This document shows, piece by piece, positions 37,292 through 45,408 of a stretch of DNA of 64,000 bases (positions within the stretch are counted from its first letter, which is position 1; every line of letters begins with the position of its first letter). The stretch lies in assembly GCF_002018365.1 (NCBI RefSeq), contig NZ_MVKX01000002.1, forward strand, positions 62,001 to 126,000, read 5' to 3'. The notes under the pieces were generated by a model. The model saw only the letters and a program-made list of their open reading frames with translations, was not told where the DNA came from and did not search any database. The translations under genes were made by a program, and so were the position numbers. Source of the stretch: Acinetobacter amyesii. GTDB lineage: Bacteria; Pseudomonadota; Gammaproteobacteria; Pseudomonadales; Moraxellaceae.

Positions 37292-37332
37292 GACCTCATT
37301 CCTAAGCACCTCACAAGAAATGAGTACATTCT

Positions 37333-38691
37333 GTGTCTACTGTCACGGCTGTAACAAGCAGCAAGTATGAATTAAAACAACTGTTTCATTTAATGATCCC
37401 AATATTGATTACGCAGTTTGCGCAAGCGGGATTTGGTCTCATTGATACCATCATGGCAGGACACCTGTCCGCCAATGACCTTGCAGCCATTGCGGTCGGG
37501 GTCGGTTTGTGGATACCCGTCATGCTGCTGTTCAGCGGCATTATGATTGCCACCACCCCATTGGTGGCCGAAGCCAATGGTGCGCGCACGCCTGAAAAAA
37601 TTGCCACCATTGCCCGTCAGTCCTTATGGGTCGCATTATTTTTAGGGATCATTGCCGCATTAGTCTTACAAGCTATGCCGCTGCTTTTACCGTTATTGGG
37701 TGTCCCTGAAGCATTGCTGCCGAAGGCCAGTTTATTCTTACACGCCATTAGTTTAGGAATGCCTGCTGTCACCATGTACGCAGCTTTACGTGGCTACTCA
37801 GAAGCCTTGGGGCATCCACGTCCAGTTACGGTGCTGAGTCTGTTGGCTTTATTGGTGTTAATTCCACTGAACTTTATTTTTATGTATGGTTTAGGCCCAG
37901 TCCCTGAATTGGGTTCTGCTGGATGTGGTTTTGCCACCGCGATTTTGCAATGGTTAATGTTCTTTGCTTTGGCAATGTACGTTTTCAAAGGGTCAGCCTA
38001 TCAAAAAACCCAACCTTTCGCTGCTTTTGAAAAAATGAACAGTGAATGGATCAAACGTATTTTAAAACTCGGCTTTCCGATTGGCTTAGCTATTTTCTTT
38101 GAAGTCAGTATTTTTAGTACAGCCGCTATTGTGTTGAGTCCCTTAGGCGAAGTTACCATTGCAGCGCATCAAGTCGCCATTTCGATTACCTCGCAATTGT
38201 TTATGATTCCAATGTCACTGGCGATTGCGCTGACCATTCGGGTCGGTACCTATTATGGGGAAAAGAACTGGTTGGCTATGCGAAAAGTCCAGAAAGTCGG
38301 TATGTTGACAGGGACGGTATTTGCCCTGATTACCATGCTGCTGCTTTGGCTTTTACGTAATGAAATTGTGTCACTCTATACCAATGACTATGATGTGACT
38401 CAGCTTGCCGTGTATTTGGTCTTGTTCGCGATTGCCTATCAATTGATGGATGCATGGCAAGTCAGTGCCGCAGGGTGTTTACGCGGCATGCAAGACACTA
38501 AAGGGCCGATGTGGATCACCATGATCGCGTATTGGATCATTGCCTTCCCTGTCGGGATCTATCTTGCACGCTTCACCACGACTGGTGCTGCAGGCGTTTG
38601 GATTGGCCTAATTGTAGGTCTGACTGTCGCATGTTTACTGCTACTTACTCGTTTATTTATGATGAATAAACGTTTAGCACATGCGGGATAA
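37333..38691 (+). CDS. abeM: MATE-family multidrug efflux pump (AbeM/NorM type)
   Basis: The 452-residue inner membrane protein has 12 helices and two MATE repeats. It resembles A. baumannii AbeM along its whole length, for example LFHLMIPILITQFAQAG, LIDTIMAGHLSA, ALRGYSEALGHPRPVTV and AAGCLRGMQDT. AbeM is a proton-coupled exporter of fluoroquinolones, aminoglycosides and cationic dyes. The start is a GTG at 37333, which matches the family N-terminus; no ATG lies in frame nearby. The symbol is given by similarity recalled from memory. Confidence 0.85.
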   Translation: MSTVTAVTSSKYELKQLFHLMIPILITQFAQAGFGLIDTIMAGHLSANDLAAIAVGVGLWIPVMLLFSGIMIATTPLVAEANGARTPEKIATIARQSLWVALFLGIIAALVLQAMPLLLPLLGVPEALLPKASLFLHAISLGMPAVTMYAALRGYSEALGHPRPVTVLSLLALLVLIPLNFIFMYGLGPVPELGSAGCGFATAILQWLMFFALAMYVFKGSAYQKTQPFAAFEKMNSEWIKRILKLGFPIGLAIFFEVSIFSTAAIVLSPLGEVTIAAHQVAISITSQLFMIPMSLAIALTIRVGTYYGEKNWLAMRKVQKVGMLTGTVFALITMLLLWLLRNEIVSLYTNDYDVTQLAVYLVLFAIAYQLMDAWQVSAAGCLRGMQDTKGPMWITMIAYWIIAFPVGIYLARFTTTGAAGVWIGLIVGLTVACLLLLTRLFMMNKRLAHAG

Positions 38692-38814
38692 GCCCTAAAA
38701 AATCATCTAAAAAGTTACTTAAAAAAGACGGCTACGCTATGTAGAAGATTAATGCAAATTAACACTTTGCATAGCAATGCCATAAATAAAAATACGAAGA
38801 AGAGGAAAATAAAC

Positions 38815-39240
38815 ATGTCCCATGTATTTCGCTCGATCAGTCTCTGTCTGACCTTAGGCTTTTCCATGTCACTACAGGCTGAACAAACAATCAACCGACA
38901 TGAATTTCCTTTATATCACGCACCCATCAAAGTCCAATCACAACCCGAATTTGATTACATCAATCAAGCACTTTGGACAGCCTTTCGCTTTTATCATGAA
39001 CAACAAGCAGACTCATATACCGCACGTTTAAAATTAAGTTGTCAGCAATCTGGTATGGCGTATACCTATCAGGACTTCATCAAGGCCAATCAAAAGTTTG
39101 CCTCTGCGGATGCTCAGGATTTTATCGTGACGCAAAACCTCATCACCTTGAATGAAAATTTACACCATAACCAATGCAGTAAATATCTCGGTCCACATTT
39201 AGAACTGGAAAAAACTGAAGCAACTAATGCTACGCAGTAA
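38815..39240 (+). CDS. Small exported protein of unknown function
   Basis: The 141-residue product starts with a signal peptide (MSHVFRSISLCLTLGFSMSL, probable cleavage after QAE or LQA), leaving a mature domain of about 120 residues with two cysteines (LSCQQ and HNQCS) that could form a disulfide. No family is recognised. GAGGAAAA lies before the ATG at 38815, which is preferred to an ATG 21 codons earlier whose extension is strongly basic and would break the signal peptide. Confidence 0.6.
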   Translation: MSHVFRSISLCLTLGFSMSLQAEQTINRHEFPLYHAPIKVQSQPEFDYINQALWTAFRFYHEQQADSYTARLKLSCQQSGMAYTYQDFIKANQKFASADAQDFIVTQNLITLNENLHHNQCSKYLGPHLELEKTEATNATQ

Positions 39241-39286
39241 CTTCAGTTGCACAATTTGATTCAAATAAAAGAACGATACGCGGAAA

Positions 39287-39421
39287 TGTCATCCGCAATT
39301 GTTTGAGACAGGACTACCTCTAAACAAAAATGTTTTTGCAATACTTTAAATAATTAGACGCTAGTGAACGAGTTTTGCGGATGACAATGGTTTTGGGTAC
39401 TTTTGCCGAAACAAAAGTACC
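39287..39421. repeat. Intergenic inverted-repeat element with hairpin
   Basis: TGTCATCCGCAA (39287-39298) is repeated inverted as TTGCGGATGACA (39375-39386). Right after it is a perfect 10-bp hairpin, GGTACTTTTG/CAAAAGTACC (39396-39405 and 39412-39421). The arrangement fills most of the 316-base gap between two unrelated genes, with no ORF. It looks like a dispersed extragenic repeat of the genus; this is inference. The remaining spacer (39422-39556) shows nothing recognisable. Confidence 0.55.
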
Positions 39422-39556
39422 TCCAGCTGAAGGCTAATCCCTTTATTCAATCCCTAGATGAAAGACTCTGCCGAATAGAATTAAAAATCTTTTTTTAAAT
39501 GCGTAAATACTTTTACAGGCATAACATCAGTAAAGCAACTGAAGCAGCAAAACCAA

Positions 39557-39769
39557 TTAATTAAGCGCCTCGATCGCATTTTTTAAACCTTGTGGCACTT
39601 GGCTGTCGTCCTCTACGTCTTTCACGATCGCCTGCCCAACGATCACATCTGTCCCATTAAAACTCATGGTCGGTGATCCATACAATTCATAGCCTTCATT
39701 TAAAGCTTTAGTCACACGGGCACAGAAATTGACATCATCTTTACCGGTTAAATAGCGATACACTTTCAT
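39557..39769 (-). CDS. DUF1737 domain protein
   Basis: The 70-residue protein is nearly a single DUF1737 domain: the start MKVYRYLTGKDDVNFCARVT, then ALNEGYELYGSPTMSFNG and VIVGQAIVKDV are the family pattern. The function is unknown. It is a stand-alone minus-strand gene of small, probably cytosolic product. Confidence 0.85.
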   Translation of the reverse strand: MKVYRYLTGKDDVNFCARVTKALNEGYELYGSPTMSFNGTDVIVGQAIVKDVEDDSQVPQGLKNAIEALN

Positions 39770-39970
39770 CGTTCAGTTCTCTTCTAGCGACGCGATATTT
39801 TAAACCATTCAGCACGTGGCTTAAATTTGCCTGAATTATTTTCAGTATTTACATTTTTGCCCATCATTTTATCAATGGAAATAAAGTCTTAACAATTTAA
39901 AGTAGGCAGTTTGTGTTTTGTCGCCTATGATCGGTAATAGATAATAAATGATGATCTTGAGGAACATCAC

Positions 39971-41269
39971 ATGGCAAAAACGGCTAGCACACCGGGTCGT
40001 CGCTTTATGAAACTTGCCAGTATGACGGCAAGCATTGCTACTAAAACCGTTTCCAATTCCATCCGCAATATCACTGCCGATGAAGAACAGAAAAATGCAT
40101 CTCGCAGTAAACTTTTTCAGGACATCGGTCTGCAAATTGCAGACACTTTGGGTGAAATGAAGGGTGCGGTGATGAAAGTCGGACAAATTGCCTCGCAGTA
40201 CAAAGACATTTTTCCACCTGAAGTCGCAAAAGCGATCAGTAAATTACAACGCCAAGCGCCAGCCATGCCTTTTGCTGAAATTAAGGCCCAAGTAGAACAA
40301 GAACTCGGCAAACCCCTCGCGCAAATTTTTAAAAGTTTTGAAGAACAACCTTTTGCCGCTGCATCCATTGGGCAGGTGCATAAAGCCGTGTTACCTAATG
40401 GTCAGCAGGTTGTGGTGAAAGTGCAATATCCGGGTGTCGAAGAAGCCTGTGAAAGTGACTTAAAACAAGTTCGCCTTGCACTTCGTCTGATGGGCGTATT
40501 GAAAATTGATCGGAAGTTACAAGACAAGCTATTTCGTGAAATTCAGGACAGTTTAGACAATGAACTGAACTATGAAATTGAAGCACAAAACTTAGATGTG
40601 GCCCGTGCTTTTCATAGTGCGCTGGATGACAAAATTATTATTCCACAGGTCTATAAAGATTATTCTTCACGTCATATTTTGACTTTAAGTCTAGAGCTTG
40701 GCGACAGTATAGAAACTGCCAGCACATGGTCACAAGAAACACGAAATGCCTTGGGAAGGCGCTTATTCCGTGCCATTGGCCGTGAAATTTTCTTCCTTAA
40801 ACGTTTCCACTGTGACCCGCATCCGGGTAACTTCGCCTTTCGTGAAGATGGTTCAGTCATCGTATATGACTACGGTGGTGTGAAAACCCTGTCTCCTGAA
40901 ATCGTGTCGCACTTTAAGCAATTGATTAATGCTGCACGCAAGCACGATATTCCACTGATGGAACAGCAACTCGATGCCCTACATTCCCTCAATGAACTCG
41001 GTAAATTCCCTGCGGACTTGTATGAACAATGGCTGGAAGTACTGATGCGTCCGCTGACCACACAATATGACTTTGCTGAAAATTCAGCGCACCATGATGG
41101 GGTAGAATTAATTAAGCCATCTCTTAAATACTGGGATGTGTTTAAACCGTCACCGGATACCTTGATGGTGAACCGGACTGTTTCAGGACATTATTGGAAT
41201 TTGATTCATTTGAAAGTGAATGACAATCTCAATGATCTTTTTGATGAGTTGGTCCCACCTAGCGCTTAA
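39971..41269 (+). CDS. ABC1/AarF/UbiB-family atypical kinase
   Basis: The 432-residue protein has the diagnostic KxGQ region (MKVGQIASQYKDIFPPEVAK, about residues 61-80), the Ala-rich nucleotide loop AAASIGQVHKAVLP, the catalytic Lys in VVVKVQYPG, HCDPHPGNF (catalytic loop) and IVYDYGGVK (metal-binding Asp). Family members support ubiquinone synthesis or lipid handling. This one is a shorter cytosolic-looking type without the two C-terminal membrane helices of UbiB, so I do not call it ubiB. A GAGGAAC site precedes the ATG. Confidence 0.85.
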   Translation: MAKTASTPGRRFMKLASMTASIATKTVSNSIRNITADEEQKNASRSKLFQDIGLQIADTLGEMKGAVMKVGQIASQYKDIFPPEVAKAISKLQRQAPAMPFAEIKAQVEQELGKPLAQIFKSFEEQPFAAASIGQVHKAVLPNGQQVVVKVQYPGVEEACESDLKQVRLALRLMGVLKIDRKLQDKLFREIQDSLDNELNYEIEAQNLDVARAFHSALDDKIIIPQVYKDYSSRHILTLSLELGDSIETASTWSQETRNALGRRLFRAIGREIFFLKRFHCDPHPGNFAFREDGSVIVYDYGGVKTLSPEIVSHFKQLINAARKHDIPLMEQQLDALHSLNELGKFPADLYEQWLEVLMRPLTTQYDFAENSAHHDGVELIKPSLKYWDVFKPSPDTLMVNRTVSGHYWNLIHLKVNDNLNDLFDELVPPSA

Positions 41270-41286
41270 GGAAACATGAAGCGCTG

Positions 41287-41310
41287 ATTGCCCGATGAAT
41301 TTCGGGCAAT
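41287..41310 (+). terminator. Possible terminator hairpin after the ABC1 kinase
   Basis: A 9-bp stem ATTGCCCGA/TCGGGCAAT with a six-base loop lies 18 bases after the stop. The T tract is interrupted (ATTTGCATTTTT), so this is a weaker call. Confidence 0.5.
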
Positions 41311-41321
41311 ATTTGCATTTT

Positions 41322-41344
41322 TAATTGTTATGTTATAACATTTC
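41322..41344 (+). promoter_or_regulatory. Zur-box-like operator upstream of rpmE2
   Basis: A 23-base inverted repeat has TTATAACATTTC as its right half and TAATTGTTAT as its left half. It matches the enterobacterial Zur consensus (GAAATGTTATA-N-TATAACATTTC) at 19 of 22 defined positions by my count. It ends 29 bases before the ATG of the zinc-independent L31 gene, a classical Zur target. Confidence 0.75.
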
Positions 41345-41373
41345 TTTAATCAATAAATTTAAGGAACAGAAGA

Positions 41374-41628
41374 ATGCGTGCCAATATCCATCCCGAATAC
41401 CGTGAAGTGCTCTTTCATGACACCAATGCCAATGCCTTTTTTGTGATTGGCAGTACTTTAAGCACCAATCAAACCAAAGAGTTTGAAGGCAAAACTTATC
41501 CATATGTGACGCTCGATATCTCAAGTGCATCACATCCTTTTTATACAGGTGAACAACGTCAAGTAAATAATGAAGGACGTATTGCGAACTTTAATAAACG
41601 CTTTGCACGTTTCAAACGCTCACAATAA
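41374..41628 (+). CDS. rpmE2: 50S ribosomal protein L31, type B (zinc-independent paralogue)
   Basis: The 84-residue protein is the C-minus form of L31: it starts [18 protein letters not shown] and has [17 protein letters not shown] and FNKRFARF, with no CxxC zinc motifs. In many bacteria this form replaces zinc-binding L31 when zinc is scarce, freeing the metal from ribosomes, under repression by Zur. The operator-like repeat at 41322-41344 supports such control here. AAGGAA lies upstream of the ATG. It is a single-gene unit with its own terminator. Confidence 0.93.
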   Translation: MRANIHPEYREVLFHDTNANAFFVIGSTLSTNQTKEFEGKTYPYVTLDISSASHPFYTGEQRQVNNEGRIANFNKRFARFKRSQ

Positions 41629-41672
41629 GTTCAGTTTCGATTAAGTTTTTGCTTTTAAAATTAAAGCATTGA

Positions 41673-41715
41673 AGAAGTTCAGGGTTCCCCTCCTCCAGCC
41701 TGAACTTCTTTTTTT
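41673..41715 (+). terminator. Terminator of rpmE2
   Basis: An 11-bp perfect stem AGAAGTTCAGG/CCTGAACTTCT with a 15-base loop, followed by a T tract, 45 bases after the stop. Confidence 0.88.
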
Positions 41716-41748
41716 ATGTCTGAAATTTTGTGGATTTCAAGCGTTGTT

Positions 41749-42132
41749 TTAAACATCTATTTTTAAAATCGACTGAAATAAGTAATATCCCAGCCCCAAT
41801 ACGATGACACCAATCACCACACTGGAAATGGCATAACTAAATGCCAGCCCACTTTGCCCTTGTCTAAGCAGTTGAAAGGTTTCTAAGCCGAAACTGGAAA
41901 ATGTGGTAAAGCCACCTAAGATTCCAACCATAAGCAATAAGCGTGCTTCATTTTGTAGAACGGGATATTTTTGGCTAAATGCAAAGAACACACCTGCACA
42001 AAAGCAACCTAAAATATTCACCCACCATGTAGCCCACGGAAAGAGCACGGTTGGCTTGGCCAATAACAGTCCTGCTGCATAGCGAAGTGTTGCCCCAATT
42101 GCGCCGCCACATGCGACCAAAAGCCAGTTCAT
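41749..42132 (-). CDS. crcB: Fluoride ion exporter CrcB/Fluc
   Basis: The 127-residue protein has four membrane helices and the Fluc signatures: GGAIGATLRYAAGL at the N-terminus, WWVNILGCFCAGVFF (the Asn in the pore) and GGFTTFSSFGLET (the Phe box and Thr/Ser track, residues about 74-86). It forms dual-topology dimeric fluoride channels in the inner membrane. A hairpin lies in its leader but I could not match it to the fluoride riboswitch. Confidence 0.93.
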   Translation of the reverse strand: MNWLLVACGGAIGATLRYAAGLLLAKPTVLFPWATWWVNILGCFCAGVFFAFSQKYPVLQNEARLLLMVGILGGFTTFSSFGLETFQLLRQGQSGLAFSYAISSVVIGVIVLGLGYYLFQSILKIDV

Positions 42133-42300
42133 AGTTGTCCTACTTCAACATCATTGGTATCTACAGTTTAGGCAACAGTCTGCCTAAGGTCGCCCTTCAA
42201 TATACACGCATTTAATTTACGCAAATAGTGTTAAATGTTTGGGCCAAAGCTTGCTATAGTCTGCAACACTTTGCGGTATTTTTTATTGAAAGAGGACATT

Positions 42301-42633
42301 ATGGCTCAGGAATTATTAGATCAACTTCAAGCAGGGACTGCGAAATTTTCAGATGTGATTGCATTTATTGAAGCGCGTTATAACCATACAGCAACCGCTT
42401 TTACCAATGGCAAACAAGCCAATGCAGCAACTGAAAACCAAGGCAGTGCCAAAGTATTTTCTTTTGCCCAATTGAATGGTCTAAATCAAGCTGAAACATT
42501 AAGTCTTTTTGCTGAACATTATGCTGCTGTATTGGCAACACCAGACGCAACTGACCACCAAAACATTCGCCAATTTATGCAAAATGGTTGGGAAGGTATT
42601 CAATTTGATGGTCAAGCGCTCAGCGCGAAATAA
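42301..42633 (+). CDS. HopJ type III effector-like family protein (PF08888)
   Basis: The 110-residue cytosolic protein matches the HopJ family: YNHTATAFTNGKQ, ENQGSAKVFSFAQLNGL, and the C-terminal TDHQNIRQFMQNGWEGIQFDG. Despite the name the family is widespread in non-pathogens with no type III secretion, and no such system is present here, so an effector role is not implied. The start at 42301 has AGAGGA upstream; an ATG 22 codons earlier is out of line with the family. The bidirectional terminator at 42671-42700 follows. Confidence 0.85.
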   Translation: MAQELLDQLQAGTAKFSDVIAFIEARYNHTATAFTNGKQANAATENQGSAKVFSFAQLNGLNQAETLSLFAEHYAAVLATPDATDHQNIRQFMQNGWEGIQFDGQALSAK

Positions 42634-42670
42634 TGCCTAGGCAGACGTTCTAAATCAGTTCGTCTGCAAT

Positions 42671-42700
42671 AAAAAAGCCAGTACAAATACTGGCTTTTTT
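42671..42700. terminator. Bidirectional terminator
   Basis: A 13-bp perfect stem AAAAAAGCCAGTA/TACTGGCTTTTTT with a four-base loop between convergent genes. Confidence 0.92.
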
Positions 42701-42721
42701 ATCGTTCATCATCGGTTCACA

Positions 42722-43159
42722 TCAGGACACTCGAACTCTACAAGTCCATTCAGCCATCGCGGTTTTTTCCCAAGCTCGTGCATGCTTCAAATGTAGTAAT
42801 TCCTCACCTGCAGTTGTTGCAGTAAAACGATAAGTTTTTTGACCGCCTGCGCCTAGCCCTAGTGTCGCATCTGCAGCAGCTTGTTGTTGAGCTGACTGAA
42901 ACACTTCTTCAACTTTAAAAAGTTTCGGTTGCTCAGCCAAAGACCATACATACCCAGTACTTGGATTTTCGTTTAACAGTACTTCCAAAGTCTGTCCACG
43001 ATCCATCTCAAGCAAGGTCGGACAACTTTGCTGTTCAGTAAATACATGGGTTTTCCCATCTACAGTTGAACTCATACTGGTACATCCACCAAGTGCCAAA
43101 CCACTCGCCATCATTAGACTCAAAATAAACTTTTTCTTTATCGTCATTTTCATCATCAA
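42722..43159 (-). CDS. Chagasin-like (I42) cysteine protease inhibitor lipoprotein
   Basis: The 145-residue protein has a lipoprotein signal (ALGGC, Cys26) and a domain of the protease inhibitor I42 family. The three inhibitory loops are recognisable: NPSTGYVW (residues 65-72), GAGGQKTYRF (about 103-112) and RAWEK (128-132, where chagasin has RPW). These loops block papain-type proteases in characterised members. Two further cysteines (46 and 140) may form a disulfide. No papain-like protease gene is in the window, so the target may be foreign or host-derived. Confidence 0.8.
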   Translation of the reverse strand: MMMKMTIKKKFILSLMMASGLALGGCTSMSSTVDGKTHVFTEQQSCPTLLEMDRGQTLEVLLNENPSTGYVWSLAEQPKLFKVEEVFQSAQQQAAADATLGLGAGGQKTYRFTATTAGEELLHLKHARAWEKTAMAEWTCRVRVS

Positions 43160-43220
43160 ATTATTTTACCTTGAATCTAATGTGCACCGATTTCAAATAC
43201 GATCTCGATGCAATCGAAGT

Positions 43221-43781
43221 TTAGCCTTTAACTTTTTCAATCCACTGAATGGAACTCACACGAAAAACTTCACAAGCCCCATCACCCGTGTCTGTTGGGG
43301 TCAAAGATGAAGTCCAAACCAAATCTTTGTCTTTCACCTCAACCAAATCCCCTTTTAAACGCACAAGATCGCCACGTTTCACTTGAGTAATTTGCTTCGC
43401 AATTTGCGGATTTGCAGGAATGATGTGCATATTCGACACCATCATCATGGCTTGCTTTTGCGGTACAGGAACACGATCCATTTTCCAATTTAAGAAACGG
43501 TCATATTGATTGACTGAAATCGTACGAGCAATTTCTGGCTCTGCAAATAAGCCCCAACTGACCGCATAATCGATCGGAGAAAATTTTGCTTGTTCATCTG
43601 TTTGATAGGTTTTTGAACCTAAAATTCGGAAATCACCTTTAAATTCTTTCAAGGTAGAAATCGACTGGCCTTTGGCAGCAGGTGCTAAGCCTTTGGCAAT
43701 ATTATAATCTGAAGACGCTTGGACACCGACATTCAATAAAAAGCCTGCAAGCACAGTACTTAATGCAATTCGCTTGATCAT
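43221..43781 (-). CDS. Exported protein of unknown function (similar to 44760-45353)
   Basis: The 186-residue protein has a signal peptide (cleavage likely after VQA, residues 20-22). The mature part is beta-rich with a central KMDRVPVPQKQAMMMVSNMH, IIPANPQIAKQI, then KRGDLVRLKGDLVEV and a terminal GACEVFRVSSIQWI. The last third looks like a small barrel (a GD-V-x-L-x-G-x-x-V pattern) also present in the protein at 44760-45353. No function is known to me. It lies 61 bases after the I42 gene start in the same direction and may share its transcript. Confidence 0.65.
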   Translation of the reverse strand: MIKRIALSTVLAGFLLNVGVQASSDYNIAKGLAPAAKGQSISTLKEFKGDFRILGSKTYQTDEQAKFSPIDYAVSWGLFAEPEIARTISVNQYDRFLNWKMDRVPVPQKQAMMMVSNMHIIPANPQIAKQITQVKRGDLVRLKGDLVEVKDKDLVWTSSLTPTDTGDGACEVFRVSSIQWIEKVKG

Positions 43782-44085
43782 CGCGTTATCCTCTTACCCT
43801 GTAATACTTCACATTACTCAATTTTCATTCTGCAATTGAGCCGACTTCATCTATTCATAATGCCCCAACCTGAACATGAGCTTAAAATCCCGTAGGTTGA
43901 GCCTGATGAATGTCGTTTTCACTAGTTGTAACTCTATATTACGCACACAGTCTGCATAAACCTTATGAACTTGGTAACAAAATGCTGTTATTCAGTCAAT
44001 TGGTCCATATCCACGCCCTACCACATGATTTAAAATTAAAAAGACATGAATTACACTTTAAAAAAAGCCAACAACAATACCCGCT
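43782..44085. other. Divergent intergenic region
   Basis: About 300 bases between the exported protein gene (minus) and the methyltransferase gene (plus). I see no gene, RNA or strong repeat; it presumably holds both promoters. Confidence 0.35.
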
Positions 44086-44712
44086 ATGATTTATAAATTT
44101 TATCAACTACACATTTTTCCGCATCTTTTAAATCAAGTCATGCAGGTGCCAAGCCTGATGGATAAAAGACGCGAACTCCTTTTAGCCGTGTCTGGTGAGG
44201 TGCTCGAAATTGGCTTTGGTACAGGTTTGAATTTAGCGTTTTATCAAAATGTCGATACGGTTTTTGCCCTAGAACCCAATCCTGATATTTTTCATTTAGC
44301 TGCTAAACGTGTACATGCAGCGCCCTTTGAGGTACAGCATATTTTAGCCGGTGCTGAAAAATTACCCTTTGCAGATGAAAGTCTAGATCATGTTGTGAGT
44401 ACATGGACCTTATGCAGCATTGCCGATATTGAAACTGCGCTTGAAGAAATCTACCGCGTCCTGAAACCAACCGGGACATTTCATTTGGTTGAGCATGTAC
44501 AACACAATGAAAATCGGAAAATTAAGCAGTTACAACACCTACTGACGCCCATTCAAAAGAAAGTCGCGGATGGCTGTCATCTGGATCGTCATATGCAAAA
44601 GTTGCTTGAAGATGCCCAGTTTGAATGTTTTGAAACGCAGTATTTTGATGCTGAAGGCATTCCAAAAATTGGACAACGCATGTTGCTCGCCCGCGCACGG
44701 AAGTTGAGTTAA
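44086..44712 (+). CDS. Class I SAM-dependent methyltransferase
   Basis: The 208-residue protein has the SAM-binding glycine loop VLEIGFGTGLNLAFY (residues about 36-50), an acidic EPNP after strand 2, and the Methyltransf_11 motif LPFADESLDHVVSTWTLCSI. The post-motif EIYRVLKPTGTFHLVEHV is typical of UbiE-like or small-molecule methyltransferases. The substrate is unknown. It lies between the two similar unknown envelope genes but on the opposite strand. Confidence 0.85.
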   Translation: MIYKFYQLHIFPHLLNQVMQVPSLMDKRRELLLAVSGEVLEIGFGTGLNLAFYQNVDTVFALEPNPDIFHLAAKRVHAAPFEVQHILAGAEKLPFADESLDHVVSTWTLCSIADIETALEEIYRVLKPTGTFHLVEHVQHNENRKIKQLQHLLTPIQKKVADGCHLDRHMQKLLEDAQFECFETQYFDAEGIPKIGQRMLLARARKLS

Positions 44713-44759
44713 AGCGTCCAAGGCCATGTTTAAGCACAATCAAATCTAGTTAAAAGTAC

Positions 44760-45353
44760 CTAGTCTTTGATTAGTCGAATGGCATTAATTTTTAGGATAT
44801 GACAGGGCTTTTTATTCAAAACATTATAGGTGTTATACGACTTCCCAGTTTTGATGGAATGCACATCCACCCATTCACCCAAAATCTCCACACGATCCCC
44901 TGATTTTAAACGCCGAATACAATTTGCGACGTCTTCGGATTGAGCAATCACACTAACATTTTGCAATTCAGACTTGAGCTGTTCAATTTGTATCGAGGGC
45001 ACGTCTTTCGCTTGCACGCTAAAACAGCGGTTCTGCTGAGACCATTCAAGATGGTATTTTAAAGACTGGATATCATTTGCGCCTGAACTCAGTAGCAGAT
45101 CAATATTGCTGACATAGGCCAAGTCTTGAAAGCCACCCACCACAGTCGGTGCTGCCGGATGTAATGTACGACTACTCGCACTGTAGTAGCGTTTATCCAA
45201 CAGCACATATTCACCGGAAAATGCCTGAGTCGGTGTGACCTGAAAATTTTTCAGCACACCTGTCTGCTCTAAATGTGGAATGGCACGAAAATATTCAGAC
45301 CATATCCACAGCATGAGCGCAAAAACGGCTGCAGTCGCTAAGAGTTTTTCCAT
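44760..45353 (-). CDS. Membrane-anchored protein of unknown function (similar to 43221-43781)
   Basis: The 197-residue protein has one N-terminal hydrophobic segment (LLATAAVFALMLWIWSEYF) that could be a signal anchor, then a soluble domain with FSGEYVLLDKRYYS, a central W-x-x-Q stretch, and a C-terminal KSGDRVEILGEWVDVHS with KPCHILKINAIRLI. The pattern parallels the exported protein at 43221-43781 (GD-x-V-x-x-x-G-x-x-V followed by a Cys strand). It lies 56 bases downstream of the Endonuc_Holl-like gene on the same strand, so the two are probably an operon. The function is unknown. Confidence 0.65.
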   Translation of the reverse strand: MEKLLATAAVFALMLWIWSEYFRAIPHLEQTGVLKNFQVTPTQAFSGEYVLLDKRYYSASSRTLHPAAPTVVGGFQDLAYVSNIDLLLSSGANDIQSLKYHLEWSQQNRCFSVQAKDVPSIQIEQLKSELQNVSVIAQSEDVANCIRRLKSGDRVEILGEWVDVHSIKTGKSYNTYNVLNKKPCHILKINAIRLIKD

Positions 45354-45408
45354 GTGGATATTCTGTCCTTATTACTTTTCGACGGTTCTGAGGCTGAGTC
45401 ACGCGAGC

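Noticed and set aside
42133..42230. Possible fluoride riboswitch in the crcB leader
   Set aside because: There is a hairpin TTAGGCA/TGCCTAA on the minus strand, but the conserved crcB-motif parts (the GATGGCAT-type loop and the CTGATG...GCC pseudoknot strand) could not be matched. A covariance-model search would decide.
42301..42633. Type III secretion effector
   Set aside because: The HopJ name is historical; no secretion genes are present and the family is widespread in non-pathogens.
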